64,000 nucleotides of DNA from positions 1-64,000 of the forward strand of contig CACZVX010000017.1 in NCBI GenBank assembly GCA_902784755.1, in the 5' to 3' direction. Under the pieces are notes generated by a model. The model saw only the letters and a list, made by a program, of their open reading frames with translations. It searched no databases and was not told where the DNA came from. This DNA comes from an uncultured Prevotellaceae bacterium. Its GTDB lineage: Bacteria; Bacteroidota; Bacteroidia; Bacteroidales; Bacteroidaceae. This document shows, in pieces, positions 54,620-63,953 of this stretch (its first letter is position 1; each line of letters starts with the position of its first letter). The position numbers were made by a program, and so were the translations under genes.

Positions 54620-55572
54620 AACTTGAACCGCGCTACTAGCGGCAAATGGTCACTATATCCTTTCTGATAGCGCAAACCATTATAATTACGGTGGGGCTGA
54701 ACTCCGCCGTATTTTTTGTCCTCTTCCAAAAGAAATTCTGCATCGTTGATATGGCACTCCTGAAACATGGATAGCAAGTTTTCGCTAACTAGAATATGGT
54801 CGATGCTTTCCCATCTGCCCTGGTATTTATAAGTGCCCCGAGCACCGTGACTTCCAGTGCTTCCCTTGGAAATATTATGAAGGCCATGTTCACTAAGATA
54901 AGTTGGTAAAGGATCGTTAGCGGCATCATTAAAATCACCTGCCACGACGATAAGGGGTGAGTCGTATAGGTTTCGGATGGAGTCGATGGAGGCTACTAGG
55001 CGTTCACCAACAACTATGCGATTAGGACGTGTAGTCCGTTCACCACCAAATCTGCTGGGGGCATGGACCACGAAAACATGAAGTGTGTCCCCATTGATGA
55101 TCTCTCCGCAGGCATAGAGAATGTCACGGGTGGGGCGCATATCCTTCAATGGAGTTACCCGCAGCGAATAGCTTTGAATCAACCGGAAAGAGTAAGGGGT
55201 ATAAAGCAGGGCGACATCGATGCCACGGAGGTCAGGACTATGCGTGACGAGATACTCATAACCTGCATTTGAGAGGGGTGAACGTTTCGTTAAATCCTTG
55301 AGAATCGAGTCGTTCTCAACTTCGCATAAGGCAACTAGGTCAGGCAACTGCCAACTGGCATTCGCTTGCGTATGGAATTCTCCGCATGAAATGATTTCCT
55401 GTCCGATGTAGTTCACCTTCCGCCAATAGCGCTTTTGATTCCAGTGGCGGGAACTTTCGGGCGTCCATTCCATATCTTCCTTGTCCTCATCGTGCAAATA
55501 GTCGAAGAGGTTCTCGCAATTCAGTTCTACGAATGTAAACAGAGTAGCTAGTAAGATTGTGCTGATGGTCAT
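54616..55572 (-). CDS. Endonuclease/exonuclease/phosphatase-family protein
   Basis: A 318-residue member of the EEP (DNase I-like) superfamily. The N-terminus carries a hydrophobic stretch (MTISTILLATLFTFVELNCE), with Asn/Glu of the metal site in NCENLFD; others are LVALCEVEND (Glu), VVHAPSRFGGERTT, VVAGDFNDAANDPL (Asp-Asn) and YSDHLPLVARF (Asp-His). It is likely exported, as such Bacteroidetes proteins often are, though the signal is short. Substrate may be nucleic acid or a phospho-ester; not known. It lies 9 bp after the stop of the RND pump and may share its transcript. Confidence 0.85.
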   Translation of the reverse strand: MTISTILLATLFTFVELNCENLFDYLHDEDKEDMEWTPESSRHWNQKRYWRKVNYIGQEIISCGEFHTQANASWQLPDLVALCEVENDSILKDLTKRSPLSNAGYEYLVTHSPDLRGIDVALLYTPYSFRLIQSYSLRVTPLKDMRPTRDILYACGEIINGDTLHVFVVHAPSRFGGERTTRPNRIVVGERLVASIDSIRNLYDSPLIVVAGDFNDAANDPLPTYLSEHGLHNISKGSTGSHGARGTYKYQGRWESIDHILVSENLLSMFQECHINDAEFLLEEDKKYGGVQPHRNYNGLRYQKGYSDHLPLVARFKF

Positions 55573-55581
55573 GAGTTTATA

Positions 55582-58500
55582 TCAAGTTCGTTTCAGTTTT
55601 TTTCGCATAACTTTCTCCTCAATCTTCTGGAAGATGATGAAGAGGGCTGGCACGATAAACAAAAGGGCGATAGTGCCGATGAGCATTCCACCGATTGTGC
55701 CTACGCCCAGTGAACGGTTTCCGTTGGCACCTACGCCTGTGGAAAAGGCAAGCGGCAGCAGTCCGAAGACCATCGTGAGAGATGTCATTAGGATGGGACG
55801 CAGACGGGCTTTGGCTGCAGAGACTGCAGCTTCAGTAATGCTCATACCTTCACGACGGCGGGTAGAAGCAAACTCCGTGAGCAGGATAGCAGTTTTGGCC
55901 AAGAGTCCGATAAGCATGATCAATCCGGTCTGCATGTAGATGTTGTTCTCCAGTCCCCATATCTTTGCGAAAATAAAGGAACCTGCCAGTCCGAAGGGCA
56001 CACTGAGAATCACAGCTAGTGGGATGAACATGCTCTCGTAGAGAGCACAAAGAATGAGATAGACAAATACGATGCAGAGTACGAACACCAGCCAAGTGTT
56101 GCCTTTTGTCGAGGCTTCCTCGCGAGTCATACCACCATATTCGAAACCGTAGCCTTCTGGCAGCACTTCAGCAGCCGTTTCTTCGATGGCTTCAATCACT
56201 TGTCCGGTACTATATCCGTCAGCCGAGGCACCGCCGAGCATAATGGAGGGGAAGAGGTTGAAGCGTGAGAGCGTTTCCGAACCGTAGATGCGTGTAAGTG
56301 TGATGTACTGTCCAATAGGCGACATTTCGCCAGTGCTGCTCTTCACGTAGATATTGTTGAGCGACTGCTCATCCATGCGGAATTCGGGCGATGCCTGTAC
56401 CATCACGCGGTAGAGTTTGGTGAAACGGTTGAAGTTAGAGGCATATGAACCGCCTATATAGCCCGAAAGCGTCTGGAGCACAGCCGATGGGGATACACCG
56501 TTTTGTTTGCAGCGTGCTGCATCCACATCGAGCCGGTATTGCGGATACTTCGTAGAGAAATTTGTATAGCAACGGCTGATTTCCTCGCGCTTGTTCAAGG
56601 CATCGATAAACTGGTTAGTGTAATGCACGAGGTCTTCGATGGTACCGCCCTTCTTGTCCTGAACGTGAACCTCGAAACCGTTGATGCGTCCGAAACCAGG
56701 GAGCATAGCCTGGGTGTTCACCTGTATCTTTGCGTTGCTAATGTCAGCCGTGCGACGGTAGATTTCTTCCATCACGGAATTTACGTCGTCGCCCTTTCCC
56801 TTACGCTCGTCCCAGTTCTTCAGTTTCAGCGTGAAGTTACCGTTAGAGGACGACTGTTCGAAACTCGTGCTATTACCTGCCACAAGCGAATAAATGCGCA
56901 ATTGGGGCATGTCTTTAATGCGCTTCTCCACCTCTTTCACAATCTTGTAGGTCTCCTGTAAATTGGTGCCTGGCGAAGCTTGCACGTTGATGAAGACGGT
57001 TCCCATGTCTTCGCTGGGCACGAGTCCGGTCTTTGTGGTTTTCATTAGCAGCGAGAGTCCGCCAATGGCTACAATCACCAGAACGAATGAAAGCCAGCGG
57101 TGACGGAAAAGAACTTCCACAGCTCCTTTGTATTTGGCAATTAAGCGCTGGAAAGCCGAGTCGAAAGCCAAATGGAAACGGCTGGAGAACGAGAGTTTAT
57201 CTCCATTTTGTGCATGGGGTGTCATAATTAGTGCACAAAGGGCAGGACTCAGTGTGAGGGCGTTGATACATGAAATCGCCACGGCAATAGCCATCGTCAG
57301 ACCGAATTGAGTATAGAACTTACCCGTAACGCCTCCTAAGAAACTGACGGGAATAAACACTGCCATAAACACCAGTGTCGTGGTGATAAGGGCAGACGTA
57401 ATACCGCCCATAGCCCCTACTGTTGCATTATATGGGTCTTGTTCGCCGTCGTCAAACTTTGCCTGTACAGCTTCTACCACCACAATTGCATCGTCCACCA
57501 CCGTTCCGATGACAAGTATTAGGGCAAAGAGTGTGAGCATATTAAGGGAGAAACCAATGGCATAGATGAATGCAAAAGTGCCGATTAGTGAAACGATGAT
57601 GGCTACGGAAGGAATAAATGTGGAGCGCATGCTCTGTAAGAAGACATACACTACGAGAATCACGAGCAGAAGGGCTTCCAGCAGCGTTTCCACCACACTT
57701 TTGATGGAAGCGTCGAGGAAGTCTTTCTTGCTCTCCAGGTCTTCGATGACGATGCCTGGCGGCAGACTCTTGCGTATTTCCTCCACCTCGCGATCCACAG
57801 CCTTGATAATCTCGTTGGCATTTGAACCACTTATCTGATTAATCATGATGTTCACACCGGGATGTCCGTTGGTCTCACCTATGAAGTTGTAGTTCACTGA
57901 ACCCAATTCCACCCTTGCCACATCCTTGATGCGAAGCACATCACCATTGGAAAGAGCCTTGATAACCATATTTTCGTAGTCCTGTTCCTCCTCGTATTGA
58001 CCGCGATATTTCAGCACATATTGAAAGGTAGTCTTCGAGTCGGCACCGAGTGTTCCAGTAGCAGCTTCGATATTCTGCTCACCCAAAACGGTATTGATAT
58101 CGGAAGGCGAAAGACCGTATTGCGCCATTTTCAGAGGGTCGAGCCAGATACGCATCGAGTAGTCTGCACCAATCACATTCACATCACCTACACCCTGAAT
58201 ACGCGAAAGCACGGGTTCGATGTTGATTTTAGTATAGTTGGCGAGGAAGTTGCGGTCGAAGGAATCATCGGGTGAGTAGAGCGCCAGCTGTTTGATGTTG
58301 GTTGACTGCCGTTTACGTACGTTCACACCGGATTTTGTCACATCACTGGGCAAACGTCCCAAAACTGTAGCTACACGATTCTGAACGTTCACCATAGCCA
58401 TATCAGGATCAACCCCCTGACGGAAGAAGATGCTCACATTGGCAGACCCCGTATTGGAAGCCGTTGACTGCATGTACATCATTCCCTCCACGCCGTTGAT

Positions 58501-58707
58501 GGCTTCTTCAAGTACCACCACCACGCTCTTCTGCACGGTGGCTGCATTGGCACCCGTATAGCTGGCATTTACGCGCACGGTAGGCGGTGCTATCTCAGGA
58601 AACTGCTCAAGAGCCAGACGTGAGAGTCCGATGAGTCCGATGAGCACCAGCAGTACAGAGATGACTCCAGCGAGTATGGGGCGGTCAATGAATGTCCTTA
58701 CTTGCAT
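55582..58707 (-). CDS. RND-family multidrug efflux pump, inner membrane subunit
   Basis: A 1,041-residue HAE1/AcrB-type pump: N-terminal helix (FIDRPILAGVISVLLVLIGL), the first porter domain (LEQFPEIAPPTVRVNASYTG), helix 4 with the paired proton-relay Asp (GTVVDDAIVVVEAV), second porter half, and helix 12 region (YMQTGLIMLIGLLAKTAILL, TSLTMVFGLLPLAFSTGVGA). It would export drugs, bile salts or detergents using proton motive force. The adaptor gene lies 12 bp upstream. No TolC-like outer membrane factor is next to it. Confidence 0.95.
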   Translation of the reverse strand: MQVRTFIDRPILAGVISVLLVLIGLIGLSRLALEQFPEIAPPTVRVNASYTGANAATVQKSVVVVLEEAINGVEGMMYMQSTASNTGSANVSIFFRQGVDPDMAMVNVQNRVATVLGRLPSDVTKSGVNVRKRQSTNIKQLALYSPDDSFDRNFLANYTKINIEPVLSRIQGVGDVNVIGADYSMRIWLDPLKMAQYGLSPSDINTVLGEQNIEAATGTLGADSKTTFQYVLKYRGQYEEEQDYENMVIKALSNGDVLRIKDVARVELGSVNYNFIGETNGHPGVNIMINQISGSNANEIIKAVDREVEEIRKSLPPGIVIEDLESKKDFLDASIKSVVETLLEALLLVILVVYVFLQSMRSTFIPSVAIIVSLIGTFAFIYAIGFSLNMLTLFALILVIGTVVDDAIVVVEAVQAKFDDGEQDPYNATVGAMGGITSALITTTLVFMAVFIPVSFLGGVTGKFYTQFGLTMAIAVAISCINALTLSPALCALIMTPHAQNGDKLSFSSRFHLAFDSAFQRLIAKYKGAVEVLFRHRWLSFVLVIVAIGGLSLLMKTTKTGLVPSEDMGTVFINVQASPGTNLQETYKIVKEVEKRIKDMPQLRIYSLVAGNSTSFEQSSSNGNFTLKLKNWDERKGKGDDVNSVMEEIYRRTADISNAKIQVNTQAMLPGFGRINGFEVHVQDKKGGTIEDLVHYTNQFIDALNKREEISRCYTNFSTKYPQYRLDVDAARCKQNGVSPSAVLQTLSGYIGGSYASNFNRFTKLYRVMVQASPEFRMDEQSLNNIYVKSSTGEMSPIGQYITLTRIYGSETLSRFNLFPSIMLGGASADGYSTGQVIEAIEETAAEVLPEGYGFEYGGMTREEASTKGNTWLVFVLCIVFVYLILCALYESMFIPLAVILSVPFGLAGSFIFAKIWGLENNIYMQTGLIMLIGLLAKTAILLTEFASTRRREGMSITEAAVSAAKARLRPILMTSLTMVFGLLPLAFSTGVGANGNRSLGVGTIGGMLIGTIALLFIVPALFIIFQKIEEKVMRKKLKRT

Positions 58708-58719
58708 CGCGCTACCTCC

Positions 58720-59829
58720 TTATCGTTTTTTGTGGGTGTTGATTTCCACACCATCTTTCACGAGCCCGGCACCTTCTGCCACGATGATGTCACCAGGTCT
58801 TAGTCCGCTTGTCACCACATAGTCGGAACCGTTATTCAGACGGAAGACCTCCACGGGAGTGGATTTTGTCTTGCCGTCCACAATCCTGTACACAAAGACT
58901 CGATTCTGGAGTTCGTAGGTGGCTGACTGCGGAATCACGATGCAGTCGTTTTGTATGGAAGAGATGATGACCTGCGCATTTCCACCGTTGTGGAGCAGAT
59001 GCTCGTTATTGGGGAAAGTGGCACGTATGCGTACGGCTCCAGTGTTGTCATCCACGATACCGCTGACGGCATCGATTCTTCCCAAGTGGCCATAAGGCTT
59101 TCCATTGCTCATCAACAGTTCCACGGAAGGTGTCTGCTTGATGAAATTACTCATGGTTCCATATTGTTGCAAGAGGTCAATGCTCTGGTTCTCGGTGATG
59201 CTGAAATAGGCGTAGATCTCGCTGTCATCGGAGATGGTGACCAATGGCTCGGAAATAGAACTGCTTACCAGGGCGCCTACATGATAGGGAATCATGCCTG
59301 CCACGCCGTTCATCGCACTACGCACCACGGTGTAAGAGAGGTTGTTGCGGGCATTGAGTTCCTGAGCCTTTGCCAACGAAAGAGCTGCACGTGCCTCCTG
59401 TAAGGCATTCTGCTGGGTCTTCACTTCGAAGTCGGATACCACCTTGTTGTTTTCCAGCGCACGGGCACTCTCCATGTTCAATTGTGCCGTAGCCAGACGG
59501 GCCTTCGCACTCTCCACATTGGCGGTTGCTACCTGCAGGGCCGCACGATAGGGAACCTGGTCGATGATAAAGAGGGGCTGTCCTTTATGCACCTTGTCAC
59601 CTTCGTTGATACAGATGCGCATGATGTTTCCGCTGATTTGCGGACGTACCTCCACAATCTGCCTACCCGTGAGTCGTGCGGTGTAACGGCTTTTCAATGT
59701 TTGTGTGGAGAGTTCTACTTTCATGGTTTTGTAGTCGGGCTTCGATTCAGGGCGTTTGCCTTTCTCCGTACACGAAAGGAGAAGCATTCCTGCCAGTACC
59801 CAAATGAATGTTTGTGCGATGTATTTCAT
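58720..59829 (-). CDS. RND efflux adaptor (membrane fusion protein)
   Basis: A 369-residue lipoprotein (lipobox MLLLSC) of the AcrA/MexA type. Segments: barrel-sandwich/lipoyl (RLTGRQIVEVRPQISGNIMR, EGDKVHKGQPLFIID), a helical hairpin (YRAALQVATANVESAKARLA ... EARAALSLAKAQELNARNNL), a beta-barrel (GAVRIRATFPNNEHLLHNGG), and a membrane-proximal end (TYELQNRVFVYRIVDG). It bridges the pump at 55582-58707 to an outer membrane channel encoded elsewhere. First gene of the transcript; no convincing -7 box seen, perhaps near 59850. Confidence 0.9.
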   Translation of the reverse strand: MKYIAQTFIWVLAGMLLLSCTEKGKRPESKPDYKTMKVELSTQTLKSRYTARLTGRQIVEVRPQISGNIMRICINEGDKVHKGQPLFIIDQVPYRAALQVATANVESAKARLATAQLNMESARALENNKVVSDFEVKTQQNALQEARAALSLAKAQELNARNNLSYTVVRSAMNGVAGMIPYHVGALVSSSISEPLVTISDDSEIYAYFSITENQSIDLLQQYGTMSNFIKQTPSVELLMSNGKPYGHLGRIDAVSGIVDDNTGAVRIRATFPNNEHLLHNGGNAQVIISSIQNDCIVIPQSATYELQNRVFVYRIVDGKTKSTPVEVFRLNNGSDYVVTSGLRPGDIIVAEGAGLVKDGVEINTHKKR

Positions 59830-59925
59830 GAGTGATAAAAACTTTCAGTTTTTTGACGTAAAAAAAGCCCCTTTGTTTAAATAGGATTCCCGTCTTTTAG
59901 GATTAGTTAAGATTTGGGCAAACAA

Positions 59926-59960
59926 CAAGGGCTGCATCATCTTCATGACACAGCCCTTTG
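59926..59960 (-). terminator. Terminator after tyrA
   Basis: AAGGGCTG pairs with CAGCCCTT (59927-59934 with 59951-59958). It follows the tyrA stop directly and has T-rich sequence on both sides. Confidence 0.7.
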
Positions 59961-59962
59961 TT

Positions 59963-60757
59963 TTATTTCTTTATCTCAATATCGCGCCTTACATTGTTGC
60001 GTATTTTCGTAAGGTATCTTTTCATACCATCAGCGTCCTTGTTGTCGATGATTTCTAACAGTTCCTTCAACTCCGTACGTATCTGAGCTACGTTCTCGGA
60101 AGTATAGGGATTGAAGAGCACTTCCTGCAACAGGTAGTCATCCTCGTTGAGCACACCCTTGGCGATGCGCATGTGGCGCTTGAAGGTGGTTCCCGGTGCA
60201 TCCTGATGCTTCATGACAGCCGCGAAGACAAACGTGGAGACGAAAGGAATGGAAAGGGAGTAGGCCACCGTGCGGTCATGCTCTTCGAAGGTGTACTCGT
60301 AGATGTTGAGTCCCAGACGGGTGTAAAGATCCTTGAAGAAAATACGACCGATGAAGTCACCCTCGTTGATGATGATGGCATTCTCCTCGGAGAGTTGGTT
60401 GAGGTTGGCAAATGTGGGGCCAAACATGGGGTGGGTGCTCACATAGTGCATCCCTGTGGTTTCGTAAAATTCTTTCAGACCTGTTTTCACGGAGGAGATA
60501 TCGCTGAGGATACACTCTTTCGGGAGATGGGGAATCACTTCTTGGAAGGCAGGAATCGTGTATTTCACCGTCACGGCATTGATGCAGAGTTCAGGTTGGA
60601 ACTCATCGATTTCTTCGAGTTTGGTGAAGCGCAGGGTGTTATAGGTAAAACGAAGACGCTTGGGATCGCGCTCATAGACCGCCACTTCGTGTTCGAAACT
60701 GAGCAGGTCGATGAAGAAACTACCCATCTTTCCTGCACCCAAAATCAGTATTTTCAT
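59963..60757 (-). CDS. tyrA: Prephenate dehydrogenase
   Basis: Oxidative decarboxylation of prephenate to 4-hydroxyphenylpyruvate, leading to tyrosine. The Rossmann motif is ILGAGKMGSFFIDLL, then YERDPKRL, the catalytic-Ser region ILSDISSVKTG, and STHPMFGPT with the catalytic His. 264 aa, as in compact bacterial TyrA. Last gene of the minus-strand aromatic operon; a GC-rich repeat at 60780-60818 separates it from the DAHP synthase gene. Confidence 0.95.
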   Translation of the reverse strand: MKILILGAGKMGSFFIDLLSFEHEVAVYERDPKRLRFTYNTLRFTKLEEIDEFQPELCINAVTVKYTIPAFQEVIPHLPKECILSDISSVKTGLKEFYETTGMHYVSTHPMFGPTFANLNQLSEENAIIINEGDFIGRIFFKDLYTRLGLNIYEYTFEEHDRTVAYSLSIPFVSTFVFAAVMKHQDAPGTTFKRHMRIAKGVLNEDDYLLQEVLFNPYTSENVAQIRTELKELLEIIDNKDADGMKRYLTKIRNNVRRDIEIKK

Positions 60758-60779
60758 AATTATTTATTATATTTCAGTA

Positions 60780-60818
60780 ACCGCTCCCCGCCCTCATAGG
60801 GAGGGGCAGGGGGAGGGC
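60780..60818. repeat. GC-rich REP-like hairpin inside the aromatic operon
   Basis: CCCCGCCCTCATAGGGAGGGG is an imperfect hairpin followed by CAGGGGGAGGGCCC. A similar CCTCC/GGAGG hairpin occurs near 48033. It lies in the 66-bp spacer between the DAHP synthase gene and tyrA and may alter their relative expression. Confidence 0.7.
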
Positions 60819-60823
60819 CCTTC

Positions 60824-61888
60824 TTATTTGTTGATAATCTCTATCTGCTGACGCACACTCTCTTGGTGAATGGCCTCATAGATGGTCTTCACAAATTCAG
60901 CATCCATTCCGCAGAGTACGCCCTGTGCACCGCGCTTGTCGAGAATCTCATTGTAACGTTTAGCCTGCAGTACGGTCATGTTGTGTTCTTTCTTGTACTG
61001 TCCGATTTCACGGCAGACGCGCATCCTTTTGGAAAGAATATCCATGATGGCATTGTCTATTTGGTCAATCTGTTTACGAAGCTGGCTGATACCTTCTGTA
61101 GTAGTGGTTTCGTCACGGATCACAAGCAGTGAGAGGATGTAGTCGAGTACATCGGGAGTTACTTGTTGTTTGGCATCACTCCAGGCACTGTCGGGATCAC
61201 AATGGCTTTCCACTATCAGACCATCTGCACCGAGGTCCATTGCTTGTTGGCATAGAGGTGCGATGAGATCACGACGACCACCAATATGAGACGGGTCGCA
61301 GATGATAGGCAGTTCGGGAATACGGCGGCGGAGCTCAATGGGAATCTGCCACATGGGAAGGTTGCGGTAGATGGTCTTGTCATAGCTGGAGAAACCACGA
61401 TGAATGGCTCCGAGTTTCTTCACACCAGCACCATTAAGACGTAAAAGAGCACCAATCCAGAGTTCCAAGTCTGGGTTGACGGGATTCTTTACGAAAACAG
61501 GAACATCAACACCCTTCAAGGCGTCAGCAAGTGCCTGCATTGCGAAAGGATTGGCCGTGGTACGTGCACCGATCCAAAGAATATCAATACCATATTTTAA
61601 TGCCAGTTCCACATGTTCGGGAGTGGCCACTTCGGTTGAAACGAGCATACCTGTTTCTTTCTTAACTTGCTGCATCCAAGGCAGCGCTTTCTCGCCATGG
61701 CCTTCGAAACCACCAGGCTTCGTGCGGGGCTTCCAGATGCCTGCACGGAAGTTATGGCAACCTAAAGTGGCAAGTTGTTTTGCTGTTGTCATCAATTGTT
61801 CTTCGGTTTCTGCCGAACAGGGGCCGGCAATTACGAATGGACGGACATTGTCACTGGGAAGATTGAGTTTTTCTAATTCGAGTTCCAT
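60824..61888 (-). CDS. Bifunctional DAHP synthase / chorismate mutase
   Basis: 354 aa with two enzymes. Residues about 15-260 are a KDSA-type (class I-beta) DAHP synthase: PFVIAGPCSAETEEQ, FRAGIWKPRTKPGGFEG, IGARTTANPF, VKNPVNPD, ICDPSHIGGRRDL, IVESHCDPD. Residues about 270-354 are an AroQ chorismate mutase (LRKQIDQIDNAIMDILSKRM, REIGQYKKEHNMTV). It therefore begins the shikimate pathway and also sends chorismate to prephenate. Fusion of the mutase normally allows feedback control by prephenate. Third gene of the pheA-led operon. Confidence 0.95.
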   Translation of the reverse strand: MELELEKLNLPSDNVRPFVIAGPCSAETEEQLMTTAKQLATLGCHNFRAGIWKPRTKPGGFEGHGEKALPWMQQVKKETGMLVSTEVATPEHVELALKYGIDILWIGARTTANPFAMQALADALKGVDVPVFVKNPVNPDLELWIGALLRLNGAGVKKLGAIHRGFSSYDKTIYRNLPMWQIPIELRRRIPELPIICDPSHIGGRRDLIAPLCQQAMDLGADGLIVESHCDPDSAWSDAKQQVTPDVLDYILSLLVIRDETTTTEGISQLRKQIDQIDNAIMDILSKRMRVCREIGQYKKEHNMTVLQAKRYNEILDKRGAQGVLCGMDAEFVKTIYEAIHQESVRQQIEIINK

Positions 61889-61945
61889 ATTGCTTTGTAT
61901 TTTTATTATCTTTTTAAAGGGCTATCTGGTTATTCGGCTATTCAG

Positions 61946-63130
61946 CTACCATTCTAATACTTTGATTCTGCGGAGGGCTTCGCGAATCTTGTCGTCTTTG
62001 GCACATAGTGAGATGCGGATATAGCGTTCTCCGTTGGATCCAAAGATAAAGCCAGGAGTGATAAAGACACGAGCTTCATGGAGTACGCGCTCAGTGAGGT
62101 CTTCAACATTTTGGTATTCCTCGGGAATCTTCCCCCAGAGGAACATACCCACCTGATTCTTGTCGAACGTGCAGCCAAGTGTAGTCATAATTTCCTCTGC
62201 AATTTGTCGGCGACGCAGATACGTATTGATATTAGCCTCGTGATGCCACTCTGTATCATTGTTTTGCAGAGCTTCTGCGGCAGCTAACTGAATGCCACGG
62301 AAAGTGCCACTGTCGATGTTACTTTTGATTTTCAGAATCCATGAGATAAAGGTGGCATTCGTGCAACACATGCCTACACGCCATCCAGGCATATTGTGGC
62401 TCTTTGACATGGAGTTGAACTCAATGCAGCAATCTTTGGCTCCAGGCACTTGCAACAGCGAAAGTGGTTTCTCATTGAGAATGAAAGAGTAGGGATTATC
62501 GTTCACTACTACGATGCCATGCCTTTTAGCGAAAGCTACCAAACGCACGTAAGTTTCCATTCGGGCTGCTCCACCGGTAGGCATATTAGGATAATTTGTC
62601 CACATCAGTTTCACATGCGAAAGGTCCATCTTTTCCAACCCTTCGAAATCGGGCTGCCATCCGTTGTCTTCCAACAGATCGTAGTTCACCACCTTGGCAC
62701 CGAGAATCTTTGATAAAGAAGTGTAGGTGGGGTAGCCGGGATTGGGTACCAACACCTCATCGCCGGGATTGACAAATGCTAATGTTGTGTGCAGGATACC
62801 TTCTTTTGAGCCAATGAGTGGCTGGATTTCCGTTTTGGGATCCAGTTCTACACAGTACCATTTCTGATAAAATGAGGCCATGGCATTGCGCAACTCGGGT
62901 GTTCCCATCGTGGGCTGATAGCCATGGGCATTGGGATCATTGGCTACTTGACAAAGTTTGTCGATGGTGCGCTGTGAAGGAGGCATGTCTGGACTTCCGA
63001 TAGCAAGGCTCACGATGTCCTTACCTTCGGCATTGAGTTGAGCTACTTCTTTCAGTTTGCGACTAAAATAATATTCCTGTACAAGGCTGAGTCTTTCAGC
63101 CGGTTGTATGTTAGGCAGATTGTTTTCCAT
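61946..63130 (-). CDS. Class I/II aminotransferase (aromatic operon)
   Basis: A 394-residue PLP aminotransferase. The PLP lysine lies in FNSMSKSHNMPGWRVG; other family parts are LAIGSPDMPPSQ, LIGSKEGILH, PNPGYPTYTSLSK, MWTNYPNMPTGG and VVNDNPYSFIL. It is similar to LL-diaminopimelate/aspartate-type aminotransferases; in this operon it probably transaminates phenylpyruvate and 4-hydroxyphenylpyruvate, or prephenate. Its start overlaps the end of the pheA gene by 20 bp, implying translational coupling. Confidence 0.9.
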   Translation of the reverse strand: MENNLPNIQPAERLSLVQEYYFSRKLKEVAQLNAEGKDIVSLAIGSPDMPPSQRTIDKLCQVANDPNAHGYQPTMGTPELRNAMASFYQKWYCVELDPKTEIQPLIGSKEGILHTTLAFVNPGDEVLVPNPGYPTYTSLSKILGAKVVNYDLLEDNGWQPDFEGLEKMDLSHVKLMWTNYPNMPTGGAARMETYVRLVAFAKRHGIVVVNDNPYSFILNEKPLSLLQVPGAKDCCIEFNSMSKSHNMPGWRVGMCCTNATFISWILKIKSNIDSGTFRGIQLAAAEALQNNDTEWHHEANINTYLRRRQIAEEIMTTLGCTFDKNQVGMFLWGKIPEEYQNVEDLTERVLHEARVFITPGFIFGSNGERYIRISLCAKDDKIREALRRIKVLEW

Positions 63131-63953
63131 CTTGATATTCTCCTAAAATTTTAAGTTCTCTTGTTAAGGGCATAATAGCATCTATCGACTGGCGGTAGCG
63201 GGTGATGTTGTCATACATTACATCGATGTAAAACAAGTATTCCCATTCATGTCCGATGATAGGTAGCGACTGAATCTTTGTGAGATTTATTTTGTAGAAA
63301 CTCAGAATACTTAGTACCTGCGAGAGCGAACCTTCCTCGTGAGGCAAAGAGAACACCAAAGACGCTTTATTGGTCTTGTCGATGGGGCGAAGGAAATCAG
63401 CCTTCCGGGGGTCGCATTCCACAAGGAAGCGCGTGAAGTTGTGCTTATTGTCCTCAATGTTGTTTTCTAAAATCTTCATCCCGTTCATACGTGCTGCCTC
63501 AGCATGGCAGATAGCCGCAGTTCCCCGCAACTGATATTCGTGGATATATTGTGCGGCTCCAGCTGTATCCTCAGTTTCCACTGCCTTCAAAGTAGGATGG
63601 TTGCTCAGATACTGGCGGCATTGCATCAGTGCTACTGGGTGGGAGTGGACTTCAGTAATAGTGTCCCAGTTGTCTTCCGGCAAACAACAGATGCAATGCG
63701 AGATGTGTAGTTTGTGCTCACCCACCACGCTAGTACCTGAATCGCGCAACAGTTCGTAGTTGTGGAGCAGGCTTCCGGCAATGGTATTCTCGATGGCAGT
63801 CATACCGATGCAAGTAGGGTCGCGCTTGATGTTTTCAAACACCTGCTCAAAAGTGGAACAGCAAATCAGCTGTATCTGTTCACCTTCGAAATACTGATGT
63901 GCTGCGATGTCGTGGAACGATCCGAGCTCTCCTTGTATGGCTATTCTTTTCAT
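63111..63953 (-). CDS. pheA: Prephenate dehydratase
   Basis: Converts prephenate to phenylpyruvate. 280 aa, monofunctional. N-terminal catalytic part: IAIQGELGSFHDIAAHQYF, GMTAIENTIAGSLLHNYELL, and the TxF motif as NFTRFLVECD. The C-terminal ACT domain (ASLVFSLPHEEGSLSQVLSI, then INLTKIQSLPIIGHEWEYLF) binds phenylalanine for feedback; the family's ESRP motif reads QSLP. First gene visible in the operon; its promoter would lie at or beyond the right edge of the window. Confidence 0.95.
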   Translation of the reverse strand: MKRIAIQGELGSFHDIAAHQYFEGEQIQLICCSTFEQVFENIKRDPTCIGMTAIENTIAGSLLHNYELLRDSGTSVVGEHKLHISHCICCLPEDNWDTITEVHSHPVALMQCRQYLSNHPTLKAVETEDTAGAAQYIHEYQLRGTAAICHAEAARMNGMKILENNIEDNKHNFTRFLVECDPRKADFLRPIDKTNKASLVFSLPHEEGSLSQVLSILSFYKINLTKIQSLPIIGHEWEYLFYIDVMYDNITRYRQSIDAIMPLTRELKILGEYQDGKQSA

